From: Calliopum simillimum
Lineage: Eukaryota > Arthropoda > Insecta > Diptera > Lauxaniidae
Direction: 5' to 3'
Length of the DNA stretch: 64,000 bases
NCBI GenBank assembly: GCA_951812925.1
Contig: OX638368.1
Location: 115,033,309 to 115,097,308, forward strand
In this document: one piece after another, positions 39,093-50,838 of the stretch
How positions within the stretch are numbered: the first letter of the stretch is position 1
Layout of the letters: the number at the start of each line of letters is the position of its first letter
Position numbers and translations under genes: made by a program
The notes under the pieces: generated by a model
Database searches by the model: none
Seen by the model: only the letters and a program-made list of their open reading frames with translations
What the model was told of the DNA's origin: nothing

Positions 39093-39204
39093 AACTGGGG
39101 ATCTAATGATGGAGGCGTTGCACCCCGCATGCAAAAACTACTAAAAAGGACTCTATATCCGCACAATTGACAGGTATTAATTCGAAAATTGATGCATGAA
39201 TGTA

Positions 39205-39543
39205 AGGGTGGGCCAAATTGTATGGACGAAATTTTATCGACCTCGGCTACCCCCCTATGTGAAAGTTCATTCAATTCTGTGAATATTTGCCCAAGGAACT
39301 ATACCTCTACGTTCAACTTTAGTTCGGCGCATTTTTGATCGAAAATTTTACCTTTCTTCAATATTTTTTTTTATTTTCATACTAAATTTTAAAAATTTTT
39401 ATAAAGACAAAAGTAATGTCATTATATGATTTGGCTGGTATTCTGTCAGTTATCAATTAAATTAGGTTTTGTTTACATAAAAATTTTACTTGGTGGTGTG
39501 GAATTGATGGTAGCCGAGATCGGTTTTCAAATCGGCCCACCCT
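39205..39543. mobile_element. Deleted single-arm copy of the 19836-20842 palindrome
   Basis: It starts agggtgggccaaattgtatg and ends aaatcggcccaccct, matching both ends of the 1-kb palindrome but retaining only one arm plus the opposite terminus. The flanks share atgaatgta on both sides, supporting target duplication and an independent insertion. Confidence 0.8.
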
Positions 39544-40647
39544 AATGAATGTACATCCTATCTACCGAGGACTATAATAAGAAAAAAAGGGATTCAATCA
39601 GGGGCCGTTGCACCTTTCATACGAAAAAAAATTCTGTACATTCAATAACTCTACACCTACTATAGCAGTTCTCAAACTTTAAGCATAAATCTACATGGTA
39701 TCCAAAAACTATGCAAAAAATGGGTAGATAAGACCAGGAGGCGTTGCACTCTCATACAAAAAAAAAAACCCTAAACCTCTCATCAAGGGGATCCCATACA
39801 AATTTTATGTTTTTTTACAGGTTTTTTTGTATTGGGTTTCATATCATATTTCAGCGGCCTCGATAGCAGTAAAAAAGTCAATAAATTTTTTTGTTACTAT
39901 TCTGTTGTACAGTGTTATTCATATATTTCTTTTAATTTAATTTTTTATTTTTTTGGTGTTTTGCCTTAACATCTTAACAGGTGACATTGTTAGATGTTGA
40001 ATGAAAACCCGAATTGTATCGAAGTATCAGAAATAAAATCAAAGACATCTTATCCAAACCTATGTAGTTATATTATAAATTTTGTCTAAGCTGAATTTCA
40101 TTATGTAAATATGAAAAGCCACACTTAAAATAAATTTTTATGAAATTTTCACACATTCTGTGTAAAAAAAGAACCATACAGTACTGAGTAAAAAATTTCA
40201 ATCAGCAATAAGTCTCAAAAATGTATAAAAAAAAAGAATTTTTAATATTGCTGAATGGAATTCTCTCACCATTTGTAAATTTATGTGGCTTAATTTTCAC
40301 ACAGAATAATTGAAATTTTACACAGTTTTATTTAAAGTGCATACGCGTATGATAAAAATTACTGTAAAAAAAACTCAGTTTAAAATTTTAGATTTTACGT
40401 ACATAAGTCTCTTAATACTAAAAGTATTTATTTACTATATATAAATAGCTTAAGTTTTTAAAATATTGCAAGATATTATTATTAATACATATATATTTTA
40501 TACACAAATTGGAATGAATAGAAATCCACACCAAACTTTGTATAAAATCTATGCTACTATTGGTATACAAACCATTTATGCTTGTTTGTATAAAATGTAT
40601 ACAAATAAGTTATTATTACAATTTCAATTAAAAAAAAAAAAGAAATA

Positions 40648-40740
40648 ACCCCACGAGGATTCGAACCTACGATCGTCAGTGTAATAAAATTACAAACTAG
40701 TTGGACCTCTAAGCCATTGACCAATATGGTGAAGGGGTAA
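40648..40740 (-). repeat. tRNA-like sequence (possible tRNA relic or SINE head)
   Basis: On the minus strand the sequence has an A-box-like tggcttagaggtc and an exact B-box-type ggttcgaatcctcg at tRNA-like spacing, with gggg/cccc at the two ends. T-stem pairing is poor and there is extra sequence between the boxes, so a functional tRNA is unlikely. No clear A-tail is seen. Confidence 0.4.
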
Positions 40741-41678
40741 AAAATTTGTATATTAAGTAAATGTTATTCAAACAGAATTTGATATTAGAATTATACAATT
40801 TTGGTATGAAATTTATAGTATTTAAACGTTTTTCGTTTAGAATAGCTTTATAAAAAAAAAAAAAATTATAAATTATATCAAAAAATTGGAATACATAAGT
40901 TTATAAAAAAAAATAGTAGAAATAAGTTTATACTTTATCTTCAAACTTTTTGCTGTGTAGTTTTTAAAATTTTATCAGATCCATTTACAAAATAAATATT
41001 ACAATGTGTCCATTTACCCTTAAAAAACTTTTTGACAAATACTCGCTTAAGAGTAATATTTTGAGCATGAGTAATATTGTTAACAACAGATAACTCTTTT
41101 GGGAGTAACTGTACGGCAGATGTTTACATCAGAATCAAAATATAAAGTTACAAGTTATATTGTTGAGGAAAAAAAAATATACTATCGAAATCACTGTTTT
41201 GCTATTTTCATTGTTGAATATTTTTTGTTACAATTTTAGTAGATGTATATTATGAGTGATTCACAAAGTTTCATAAAGTTATATATCATAAGTCAAAACA
41301 TTGCAAAAATATGTCATTCTACTACGTGATATGTTAACGACTTTCTGAAGCTGAAAATTTACAGTATGTGCTTTTGTCATATGATTCTCTCAATGTCGCT
41401 CTCTCTTTTTTCATACGATTTTCTCAGTGAAATTGAATATTAATACAAGAAATACACAGTTTTTAAAATCATTTTCATATGAAATTCAACAAAATTTAAA
41501 CTATTGAAAAAATTTACATAATGACTTGTTAAGACGCTTTGTGAATCATCTACTTATATCATCTATCTGTCCACCCACATTAACATTACATATGATGTCG
41601 TTAACAACTTTACATTATATTAAATTTTGATGGAATACTAATCTTTATTTTTTTTCTTCACACTCTCTCTCCACAAAG

Positions 41679-42437
41679 GATATTCCACCACCGAGCGATG
41701 TCAAATCAATCAGTCAAATTCTAACTAAAGAAGAACCAATGCTTACCGATGACAATTCTATGGATCAAGTAACACCACCACTTTGCATTTCACCATCTTT
41801 GACACAACCACTTTCGGTTTCACTACCATCGTCGACAGCTGCAGTTTTACGCAACTATCGTCAGAATCCGTTGATTGGCGGTATTGGTGTACTACCATCA
41901 CCAACAACAACAACAACAGCTGATAAAGTGACTATAGCTAAGATCACTAGCTACAACGATGACTCCAATCCGCCAGGGTTAACCGCATGCGATACTGATT
42001 CGAACAGTGACAGTGGCATAGATGACATCAGTCTACATGAGCAGTCGAATACGATGTCGCCAGTAAAAGTTTTAAAAACAAGCAAATTGACGAAATTGGG
42101 CGTCGTACCATACGACAACGCTATGAGTGCTGATGCGTTTGAAGAAGCCAAGGGCTTGCTACTAAAAACCAATTTGATGAATGCCGCCAACAATGGTATA
42201 TTGAAAAATCCAACAGAGTTACCACCACCAACACCACCGCCTCAGAAAAGCGAAAACGTAGGCAGCGCTGGTGGTAATCGTAAGACATCGATTTCTTTTA
42301 TGGATTGCAGCAATCCATTGTTGACACCATTTCTAATGGATTTGTGCAATGATGATTATACAATGAATACTGAAGAATATCTCGAAGGTAATGATATCGA
42401 GCATGTACTAAGCGAATGGACAAATGAAATGGTTTAA
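41679..42437 (+). CDS. sima: Candidate alternative terminal exon of sima: acidic 252-residue C-terminus
   Basis: After the acceptor ctctccacaaag the frame opens with DIPPPSDVKSISQIL, then TKEEPMLTDD. It continues to a TAA at 42435-42437. It is phase 0, compatible with the donor at 5828 and also with the phase-0 donor at 543. Composition is not repeat-derived: Pro/Ser/Thr-rich with acidic clusters (DTDSNSDSGIDDIS), an AFEEAKGLLLKTNLM helix-like stretch, and an acidic/hydrophobic end (LLTPFLMDLCNDD, EEYLEGNDIEHVL). This resembles a transactivation tail. It could be a second C-terminus of sima or the last exon of another plus-strand gene. I favour sima because no other plus-strand gene starts in between and the phase fits. 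Possible poly(A) signals lie at 42992 and 43107. Confidence 0.65.
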   Translation, partial: DIPPPSDVKSISQILTKEEPMLTDDNSMDQVTPPLCISPSLTQPLSVSLPSSTAAVLRNYRQNPLIGGIGVLPSPTTTTTADKVTIAKITSYNDDSNPPGLTACDTDSNSDSGIDDISLHEQSNTMSPVKVLKTSKLTKLGVVPYDNAMSADAFEEAKGLLLKTNLMNAANNGILKNPTELPPPTPPPQKSENVGSAGGNRKTSISFMDCSNPLLTPFLMDLCNDDYTMNTEEYLEGNDIEHVLSEWTNEMV

Positions 42438-43394
42438 ACGTAAAAGCAACAAACTCGAGGGTGATGGCGTTACAAACAAAAAAAAAAAATTCAAAAAAAG
42501 AAAACAAAAAAAAAGAACCATGCGACAATTTTTTATACAAATGGACAATTTTATTTTTTTTTTTTAATTTCTTTTAAAAATTTTTCACCAAAAAAAAAAA
42601 AAACAAAAAATTTTGTAAAAGTTTAGAAAAAAAAGGATATCCTCCCAAAATATACAACACAAAACAAGAAGCAAAATCTTCACAAATACACACATAAATA
42701 GAATATCGAAAAAGTAAGGTTAGGTTTGTTTTTCTGTAATAGTTTTTAAGTAATTTTCTCCAAGTGAAAACACAGCATTTGTTTATGTAACACACACAGT
42801 ATGATGGCATTTAGAAACAGAGAAAGGCATAATTTTGTAAATGTTTTTTTTTTTATTTTATTTAATATCTTTTTTAAACGAAAATTGTTACATATGTATG
42901 AAAAGTTTAGATTTAAAAAAAAAACAAAAAAAAAATCCTTAAAACTTGAAAATTTGTTTGCATAATATATTGAAAATGAAAATAGTACATAAATAAATGC
43001 TGAGTTTAATTGAATTGTGCGTTTCCAAAGCAATACATCTTCTTTTTATGGAACATGTTGTTTTTGAAATGTACAAATCAATTAAATTGTACCTTTTTTT
43101 TTAAAAAATAAAAGTTTGATTCAGTTCAGTTCTAATTGTTAAAAAAAAGTTATATTCAAAAAAAGAATTATTATAAACAACGGAGTAAAAAATTTAGTTT
43201 TGTAAGCCTATAGAAATAACTTTTTACTGCCCAAGAACAGAAGAATTCAAATTTAGTAAAAAAAAAAATAAAAATAAAATGTAAAAAAAAATTATATAAA
43301 AACCACAAAATCATTATAATCATAGTTATTGCAAATGGCCTTTGATATATGACAGTTTGACTGGATTAACATTGTCATAATTAAATATATAGGG

Positions 43395-44345
43395 TGTATC
43401 GTATAAGATTACGAAGCTTCTGGGAGGTGCTAGAGGAGGCCTAGACTAACATAAAATTGCGCCTGATGAGTTATGAGGTTAAAACTGATTTTCTGACTTG
43501 TTTCAGAAAAAAAAATTTTCTTGTGTCACCCTAACATTTTAGAGAATACTCTGTTGTGGAAAACTTTTAGTTAATTGTATGAGCTTTCAGATAGTGTATA
43601 TGGTTTATAGGGTTTAAAGAGATTTCGCAAAGTTCTGGACCTTTAAAGTTGATATTTTAAAATTTTTTTTTTTAATTTTTAACTCTGGTGGCTAGTATGA
43701 AAAAAGTCTCATTAATATACCCTTTTATAATTTTTTTTCGAATTCTTGTTAAATTTCCCTTAATTCGGTACTACATTTGTCATACAAATTTTTTAATGTG
43801 AGTTTGGAAAGATATACTTATCTATGTAACACACGAGTTACTCGCATGCGTTGCGCTGCATATGATGTGCCCTTTATCTACTGGAGCCTTCAAACGGATT
43901 GTTCTTGAAAATTATTTTTTTCTGACCTCAAACTAACAAATTTGTAAGGCAAATGCACTGCCAAATTAAAGAAAATTGAACGAGAATTTCAAAAAAAAAA
44001 ATATAAAAAGATATGTTAATAAGACCTTTTTCATACTAAAATAGCCGCCAAAGTAAAAATTAAGAAAAAAAAATAAAATATTAACGTTTAAAGTCTATTA
44101 CTTTGCGAAATCCTTTTAAACCCTATAAACCATATTCATTATCTCAATGCTCATACAGTTAGCAAAACTTTGCCGTAGAAATGTTTTCTCTAAAACGTTA
44201 ATGTGATCCAAGAACATTTTTTTTCTGAAACAAGTCAGAAAATCACTCCTCAGGGGCACATTTTAGACCCCCCTCAAATGGAATTTTTTGTTAGTCTAGG
44301 CCTCCTCTATCACTTCCCAGAAGCTTTGTAATCTTATGCAATGAA
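43395..44345. mobile_element. ~0.95-kb foldback element
   Basis: The left arm (tataagattacgaagcttct, gaggaggcctagacta, tgacttgtttcagaaaaaaa) is mirrored from 44345 back to about 43900 with modest divergence. The two arms meet near a spacer around 43870. Arms are about 450 bp. No transposase. Confidence 0.75.
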
Positions 44346-44454
44346 AACTTATATGTAAAGTTAATCTAGAAAAATTTCTTAAGTAAATGCGGCATTTTCT
44401 CTATATAAAAGTAAAAAATAAAAAATTTTATTTATTTTCGTTGTGTTTTGAAAC

Positions 44455-44930
44455 GCTGAATTCGAATCCTGCCTAATATAGTTTTTGAGATATCTTAAAC
44501 TAAAAAGCAAAAAACATTTTGTGCCATTTTTTTAAGCTATATAACTAGATAACATGGAGTATTCGTAAAATCTGATAAATTACTTGGAAGTTCCTTTCTT
44601 TAACACCCAATTTAAACTATGTCAATATCTTCATTTCTTTAGGAGCTATCGTAAACCGAAATATTGAAAAAACCTGTTTTTTGGATATTTTTTGTCTTTT
44701 AAGATTAGGATATCTTCGAGGAAAAAAGATATCGACATAATTCAAATTAGGTTTTAAAGAAAAACTTTAGATCTTCCAAGAACTTTATCGGATTATATAT
44801 CTTGATTATATACATAGCTTCCGAAATTGGCAAAAACAAATGTTTTTTTTTCCGTCTTAGGATAACATATCTCAAAAACTATAAGCGAAAGAGCATTTCT
44901 GAGGCCGAATTCGAATTCAGCATCGCAAAT
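44455..44930. mobile_element. ~0.48-kb imperfect foldback element
   Basis: gctgaattcgaatcctgcc near 44457 mirrors gaggccgaattcgaattcag near 44900. The agatatctt/aagatat blocks and the aagttcctttctttaacacc block are mirrored around ~44690. It is non-coding. Confidence 0.6.
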
Positions 44931-46445
44931 CAAATCGAAAATGTTCGTGGTATGTGAGAATTATCACAAAAGCCTTTAGATCACCCCTCATTTTCAGTTT
45001 TGTCGGAATTTGTCTAATCCAGTTGTCTGTTCATAAGCCCTAGAGTTTCTTTCTTTTTTGCTGTGAAAATTTTTATAAATTTTTTCCGTAGAAAATAAAT
45101 ATTTCTAAAATAAAAAACCTTCTAAAACTCAAAAATATTTCTTGCATGAGCTCATGTTATTCAGTATTGTTCGAAAGCCGGATATTGTCAAATTTTGTTT
45201 AAAAAAAAATCCAATATCAAATACCCAAAAAAAATCACAGCATATAAAAAATCTTCAATATTCTCTCAAATCCAAAAAAAATCGCTAACTAGACATGTAC
45301 TTTCTTTCAACTGTCTAAAGCAAAAAGTCATTGAAAACACTTCAATAATACTTCGACATTTGCAAAATTAAAAGTTAACGAATATACATAGGTTACGGAA
45401 CAGGCCGAATAATTGTACTTTCTTAAAATGACACATTATTTCTATGATCAATAAAATTTGGTTAATTTAGCGAAGCTTTGCCGATGAAAGTAAATAAGAT
45501 TCGATGCAGTTTCGACAACCATAGTATTGAGTTAAAGTGACAAAACTATGATTACACTAAAAATATATAAGCATACTAATATGTGAAATTATATGAAAGA
45601 ATTTATCCTTAGTACACAAAAGTCTATAAACCTACATATATACATATACATACACTAAGAAAAAAAAAATCATACAATATTGTTTCAATTTTCAAATGTT
45701 TGTTTATTTCAATTTTAATCTTTTCTCTAAATTTCTATTCATTTTTTTAAAAATATCTTTCTAAATTCATATTGCAATTTTCCCTTCCTGATTTCGTTAA
45801 TTGTTTTTATATTTGTTGGAATGTAGCACACAAAAAAGAATGCAAAAAAATAGTTTTAGTCCTTATGATGATATTCTTGAATTTCTTCTGTTTAACCTTA
45901 CTTTATTTTACACTTAACACACTCTTATTGTTTATGCCCTACGTATAAAATTTATGTTCACAGTTTCTTCGTAAATAATCAACGTAAAATTATATAATAA
46001 AATAAATTTAATACTAAATAAAAATAAATGATAATAAAACCGCAAAAAGTGTTTTTATTTTTAAAGGATGTAGGCAAAATTTTCAGTTTTATGTAGATAG
46101 TGAGATGAAAGAGCTCATCAAAAGCTTGAAAAAGAACTGCCAATACTAAACTCTATAGCTCGTTAGGAATGGATAGTCAGTTAGTACACTTCGGCCCATT
46201 TTGACTATTAAGGTTGACTGAAATATGTCGTACCTGGGCTTCTATTCGTTTATCTAATCTTAACCGGATATGCTTTGTCAAATAGTCAGTTTTCCCTTCT
46301 TTCTCCCTTTCTTTTTTACACATGATGTTATTGGGCGCCAAGGCCCTGCTATCCCTTCTTTCGTTACAGTAAAGAAAAAGTTAGGCATTCTAATAGATAG
46401 ATTCTCTGTATATGCTGTCGATAGCAGTAATAAAATCAATAAAGC

Positions 46446-48070
46446 ATATCGTCTGCCTAATTCTAATACGACGTAAGTCACAATTCGGCAGTTGAAGGTT
46501 ATTAGCGATTTAGGTATGTATGTATGTATTCTCCTTTAACTCCTAGGAGGAGCATAGGGCCAATATGAAACATCTCCATTCGTCGCGATCCCTTGCGATG
46601 ACTTTGATCTCTTGCCACGACTTTCCCGATTCTTGGATTTCCTTTTCCAGCGACCTTTTCCAGTTGGTTTTGGGTCTACCAAGTGCTCTGCTGCCATGTG
46701 GATTCCACTCAAGAGCCTGGCGAAAAACTTCGCTGTGTGGTTTCCGGAGAGTGTGACCAATCCATCCCCATTTGCGCAGCTTGACCTCGTTTGCTATAGC
46801 CCTCTGATTGCATTTTAGTATACGCCTTAAGCATTTGTTGACAAATACTTGCAGCTTGTTCGTTAGTTGTTCAGTAACAAGCCATGTTTTGCACCCATAT
46901 AACAAAACCGATTTCACATTCGAATCAAAAATGCGCACTTTCGTTTTGGTAGATATAACGGATGAAGACCATATTTGGTTCAGTTGAGCAAACGCGCCTT
47001 TTTCTTTTGCTATTCTTGAGTTGATATCCTCTTTTGCTCCACCATCCATGGAGATAATGCTGCCTAAATACGTGAAGCTATCGACGTTTTCGATGTCATC
47101 ACTGCCAGCTCTAAACGAGATGTCATTCCCGTTTGCGTTTAACTTCATGCTTTTAGTCTTGGATACGGTGATTTTAAGGCCGGCCTTTTGTGATTCCAAG
47201 ACAAGGTCTTCAATTTTGCTTTGCATATCTGAATGTTTGGACGATAAAAGGCAGATGTCGTCAGCGTAGTCGAGATCTTCCAGATGTTCGGTAAAGTTCC
47301 ATTGGATACTCCTCTTGGCCTTATTAAGAGCTTTATCTAGGATATCATCAAGAACGATAAGGAAGTGTGATGGTGATAGTAGACACCCCTGCCGTACGCC
47401 TGAATTAGTGGTGAATGTCGGTGACAACAACCCGTTGTGTAACACACTGCATTTAAAGCCTTCATATGCGTATTGTGCACGTACTAAGCTTATGGCCTTT
47501 GCGGCAATACCACTTCGTTGCAGTGAAACCCAGATGTTTTCTCGGGAGACACTGTCGAAGGCAGTCCTATAGTCTACGAAGACAAGTTGAAGTGCAGCAC
47601 GCCACTCGTATGATTGTTCGACAATTATTCTGAGGGTGTTGATTTCATCCACGCATGATCGGTTTCGCCGGAATCCTGCTTGCTGTTTTCGAATGGCCGA
47701 ATCAAGTTTTTCGTTTACCCTGTTCAGAAGCACTTTCGTCAATTCGATTTAGGTAGACTGGTCAAAACCACATGTATATAATTTTTTAGTTTTTAATGTT
47801 TGTATGAAAAAAGGGAGGTAAGTAGAACGGTTAAAACAATACATCATATCTTAAAGTTGGTTTTTTGTGTCATTTGCGGTCCATCGATTTTTTTCTAATT
47901 AGTCTTTAACTCTTGAGAATTTAATATTATTCTATGTATAGTTCATTAAAAAGAAAAGGAAACTTACGTTAGAACATTAATTTTCTCTTTCTATAAAATT
48001 TCATTTTTCTTTGGCTCGTGAACAGTAGATAATTTTGACTTACGTCGTATTAGAATTAGACTGACGATAT
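46446..48070. mobile_element. Inverted-repeat element interrupted by a non-LTR retrotransposon
   Basis: 46446-46480 and 48036-48070 are 35-bp inverted repeats with two mismatches (core ctaattctaatacgacgtaa). Weaker similarity continues outward to about 46430. Removing the retrotransposon at 46517-47744 and one target copy leaves a ~386-bp element, the size of a MITE. The interior is otherwise non-coding. Confidence 0.7.
46517..47744 (-). mobile_element. 5'-truncated non-LTR retrotransposon with open reverse-transcriptase frame
   Basis: The minus strand stays open from the truncation at 47742 to a stop at 46543, about 400 codons. It begins inside the reverse transcriptase: RRNRSCVDEINTL, FVDYRTAFDSV (the first catalytic Asp region), SGVRQGCLLSP, then the catalytic YADD in LDYADDICLL, and SKTKSMKL. 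The C-terminal part has LYGCKTWLVTE, RKWGWIGHTLRKP and ALGRPKTNWKRS. The style resembles RTE/Proto2-like elements, but I am unsure of the clade. An 11-bp direct repeat, cgatttaggta, flanks it (46506-46516 and 47745-47755). The 3' end carries a tacatacataca-type tail. Endonuclease and N-terminal RT are missing, so it cannot move alone, but the intact frame and exact target duplication imply recent insertion. Confidence 0.92.
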
Positions 48071-48170
48071 TTGAAAGCTTTTTTGTTATTACCCGACTTA
48101 TACTAATGATAATGATATTTCGAGTACAATATAATTACTGGATCATAATAATTACAATTTATTCATCAAA

Positions 48171-49099
48171 TTACGTAAATTTAATATACATTTTAAGAAT
48201 TTCTAAAAGTTTAACATGTGGTGCAGACCAACTGCAATGCGGATATTTTATATGACAATTACCAACAGAAGCAGATTTCCCAGCATCTATGGCAGAGCGT
48301 AACGTGTCATACTGCAGCATATACTGGAGCCACTGCAAATTAACAATGCCATCAATGATCTTGTCCATTCCATTAGCTTTGCCTGATTTTAAATGTACGC
48401 GCGCTTCATAAACCATAGTACAAATTGACTTTTGCAAGCATGCTGATAGATCGATATGCTTTTCCAGAAAAGTTTCCTCCAAACTATCGTACAGTTGATT
48501 CAATGAAGTTTCTTTGTAAAAAAGATAATATTCAAAAAGCTGCTAAAACTCTGCATATTCTGATATGTGATATTGTAAAAAGAAACACAAAACGTACCAA
48601 CTTTTTTACCAGCTGAATTGATATAAACGAACTTGAAGGGCTCTAAAATATCCATGTCAGCACTTTTGCCGGCACGCTTATTTTCCTCCTCATCTTCTTC
48701 CTTATCTTCCTTAGGTTCTTTTGATTCAGTAAGTATACCCAAAGAACGAAACAAGTGACTGACTGCAATACTGCCGCCAGTAATCAGGCCGGTAACAATT
48801 AACGAAGATGTATCGATGTTAATCAATGCCTTAAGGATGAGGAAGAAATGTAAGTATTTATGATTTGTGTTTTAATCCTTACTCACTTTATCGTTACCAT
48901 CTTTATCCTTATATTTCCCTGTAGGCATTGTTAGAAAAGGTACCACCAGATCCAAACCTAACAAAACATGCCTATCCAAAGACTTAAAGGACACTATACT
49001 GGGACGCGTTGTTTTCACTGCACTTTGGGTTGTATAATTGGCACTGGCATCTGCTACCACCGTTAAAAGGAGTAATAGCGAAGCGGAAATCAAATTCAT
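48171..49099 (-). CDS. Small secreted four-cysteine insect protein, DM4/DM12-like (paralogue 1)
   Basis: Three exons: 49099-48887, 48829-48598 and 48511-48171, with introns of 57 and 86 bp in phases 0 and 1. The product is 261 residues. Residues 1-20 are a signal peptide (MNLISASLLLLLTVVADASA). LDLVVPFLTMP is at ~49-59, a hydrophobic Gly-rich segment (SSLIVTGLITGG) at ~79-90, and a Lys/Glu-rich stretch at ~105-125. The C-terminal domain has C173-x5-C179 and C234-x6-C241, with SGKAN and AIDAGKS between. The paralogue at 55256-58394 shares all of these. The cysteine layout recalls the insect DM4/DM12 family of secreted proteins with unknown function; that match is from memory of the pattern. 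The start is the first ATG before the signal peptide. Biochemical role unknown. Confidence 0.82.
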
Positions 49100-50838
49100 T
49101 TTAATTCCTTTTAACAGCGTAGAACGTCTTTATTTGTGCTCTGTTGTCGCACTTCTGTTGCGTTTTTATGTTTAAGTTGTATCACAAGTTTAATGGCAGC
49201 ACATATTTTCCAAGTTTAAGGTTATATGCTCCGCTGGATATACTGTCTTTCTGGTATGTAATAAATTTGACAAAATTGTTTAGTGTTTAATTTGAGCTTT
49301 GTTTGTTTAATTGTCTGTAAAATCATGCAATTTTTTTGAATCCGAACAGTTTCGTGATGTATAATGGTGTCATATAACACCTTGTACTTGTAAAGATTAT
49401 CATTAATGGAATTTGCTATTCCAAGTATGAGTAAAAGTTAAATGTAAAAAAAAAGCAGTAGAAAGGTACAAGAAAAAAAAAACACCTGTCTTACAGATTT
49501 AAAAGATCTTGTGAGATAACATTTAATGAAAATTAGGTCTATTACGTGCATGGTGGGCAGGAAGCAATGATAGGTTGCACTCAAACGTAGGGATGAGAGT
49601 GAAAACGGGGTTAATCAGAGATCAAAATTCGAGATATTGCCTTTTTACCAATTTTTTTTTTTTTTTTATTTTTTTTTTTTTTCTTGAATGTTTACTAGAT
49701 AATATCACAAAAAAAAATTCGCTGTAAGCCAACTATTTTGAAAGCTTATCGGTTTTGATTTCATTCATGGAAGTAGTTTATCTCAAATATTTTTTTCGAC
49801 AAGTTGTACTCCTTATCTCAGTTTCTACCGCCCTAAGGTGCCAAAGACTCTTCATAAAATTGAAACCCATAAAAACTCATAAAATTCATCTCTAGTTTCC
49901 TCAAATTGTTGAAATTGAAGAAGTTATAGCGAATCTGAGACCTCAATACAAAATACGAAAAATAGGATGTTCAAAAACGAAAATTGCTCCCTAAAACTAT
50001 GCAAGATTCTTTTTTTTTGCATACTGTTTAAAATGTCAAATGTTAAAAAAAAAAGAATATGGCATAATTTTAGGCAGCGTTTTTCGTTTTTAACATCCTG
50101 CTTTTCATATTTTAAACTGAGGTTTTAGATTCGCTATAACTTCAACAATTCGAGGAAACTTTGTAGAGATGAATTTTATGACTTTTTATGGGCTTCAATT
50201 ATATGAAGTGTCCTTGGCACCATAATGTGGTAGAAACTGAGATAATGAGTACAACTAATCGAAAAAATATTTGAAATAAATTACTTCCATGAATGAAATA
50301 TAGCCCACATCCAGATATTTACAACGATATATTATGGCGGAGGTCGAAAAACAAAATTTTCTTTTTTCCTTAAATATCAAAACCGATAAGCTTTCAAAAT
50401 GGTGGGCTTACAGCGACCTTTTGTTTTTTTTTTGTTTGGAGATCGATACTTTCTAATGTATTCCTCTCCAAATGGTTCCAACTTTAAAAATCCGAATATT
50501 TATGGTTGTTAAAAGGAATATTCTTTCACTTCAAGACCTTTTTTAAATTACATTACTCGTATATGGTAACCTAAAATGTTAAAAAAGTGGAGGAAAACGA
50601 TTTGTCTTAATCCATAGGTGAGACAAAAGTAATGACATAATGTGAATTGGCTATCATTTTGTTAGAAAAGAAAAAAGCTGAGCTTTGTTTTTTACGAACA
50701 AACACTTTTTATACTCTGCTATGGAAATGCGTGCTAGACTTTGTTTGAATTAGGATATCATTTCAACTGTAAGTTTTATGAATAAAACATGTAGATTTCT
50801 TTTATGGGAAATTTTTAGAGCTACAAAATTGTCATATA
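49100..50838. other. Intergenic; 5' flank of paralogue 1 and a palindromic element
   Basis: The first few hundred bases would contain the promoter of the minus-strand gene at 49099; no clear TATA box was identified. A palindromic element occupies about 49705-50440. The rest is AT-rich, with a plus-strand poly-T tract near 49651-49682. Confidence 0.5.
49705..50440. mobile_element. ~0.74-kb foldback element
   Basis: Left-arm boxes (cgctgtaagcc, ttttgaaagcttatcggttt, catggaagtagtttat, aagttatagcgaatctgaga) recur inverted from 50440 back to about 50060. The arms meet near 50040 at a short A/T spacer, with arms of about 340-390 bp. The block gcgaatctgaga is similar to sequence near 14950. No coding sequence. 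Confidence 0.75.

Larger units (their letters stand above)
5903..41678 (+). other. ~36-kb sima 3' UTR / alternative intron, repeat-rich and gene-poor
   Basis: This lies between the stop at 5902 and the acceptor (tctccacaaag) at 41678. If the donor at 5828 is used, all of it is intron; otherwise the first kilobases are 3' UTR, with AATAAA-type signals around 8620-8960. It holds the mobile elements listed separately. I see nothing specific in about 8000-10200 (A/T homopolymer-rich), 15300-17540, 20850-22000, 22900-23600, 24010-24840, 25670-27670, 29200-31500, 32460-33530, 35500-37170 and 39550-40640. Positions 12880-13760 are conspicuously T-rich on the plus strand. Short open frames here lack family motifs, codon bias or splice context. 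Confidence 0.65.
42438..46445 (+). other. 3' UTR and intergenic sequence, no gene
   Basis: The first ~700 bp after the stop is A-rich with AATAAA at 42992 and 43107, suitable as the 3' UTR of the 41679 exon. Two palindromic elements follow (43395-44345 and 44455-44930). Positions 44931-46445 are AT-rich and otherwise empty, apart from a cggaacaggcc end fragment near 45395 matching the 14574 MITE family. Confidence 0.55.

Noticed and set aside
40648..40740. Functional tRNA gene
   Set aside because: B box is good but T-stem pairing and spacing are poor and no clear anticodon arm is seen; kept only as tRNA-like repeat.
46278..46481. Short frames on both strands next to the retrotransposon
   Set aside because: They span the inverted repeat of the MITE and have no domain content.
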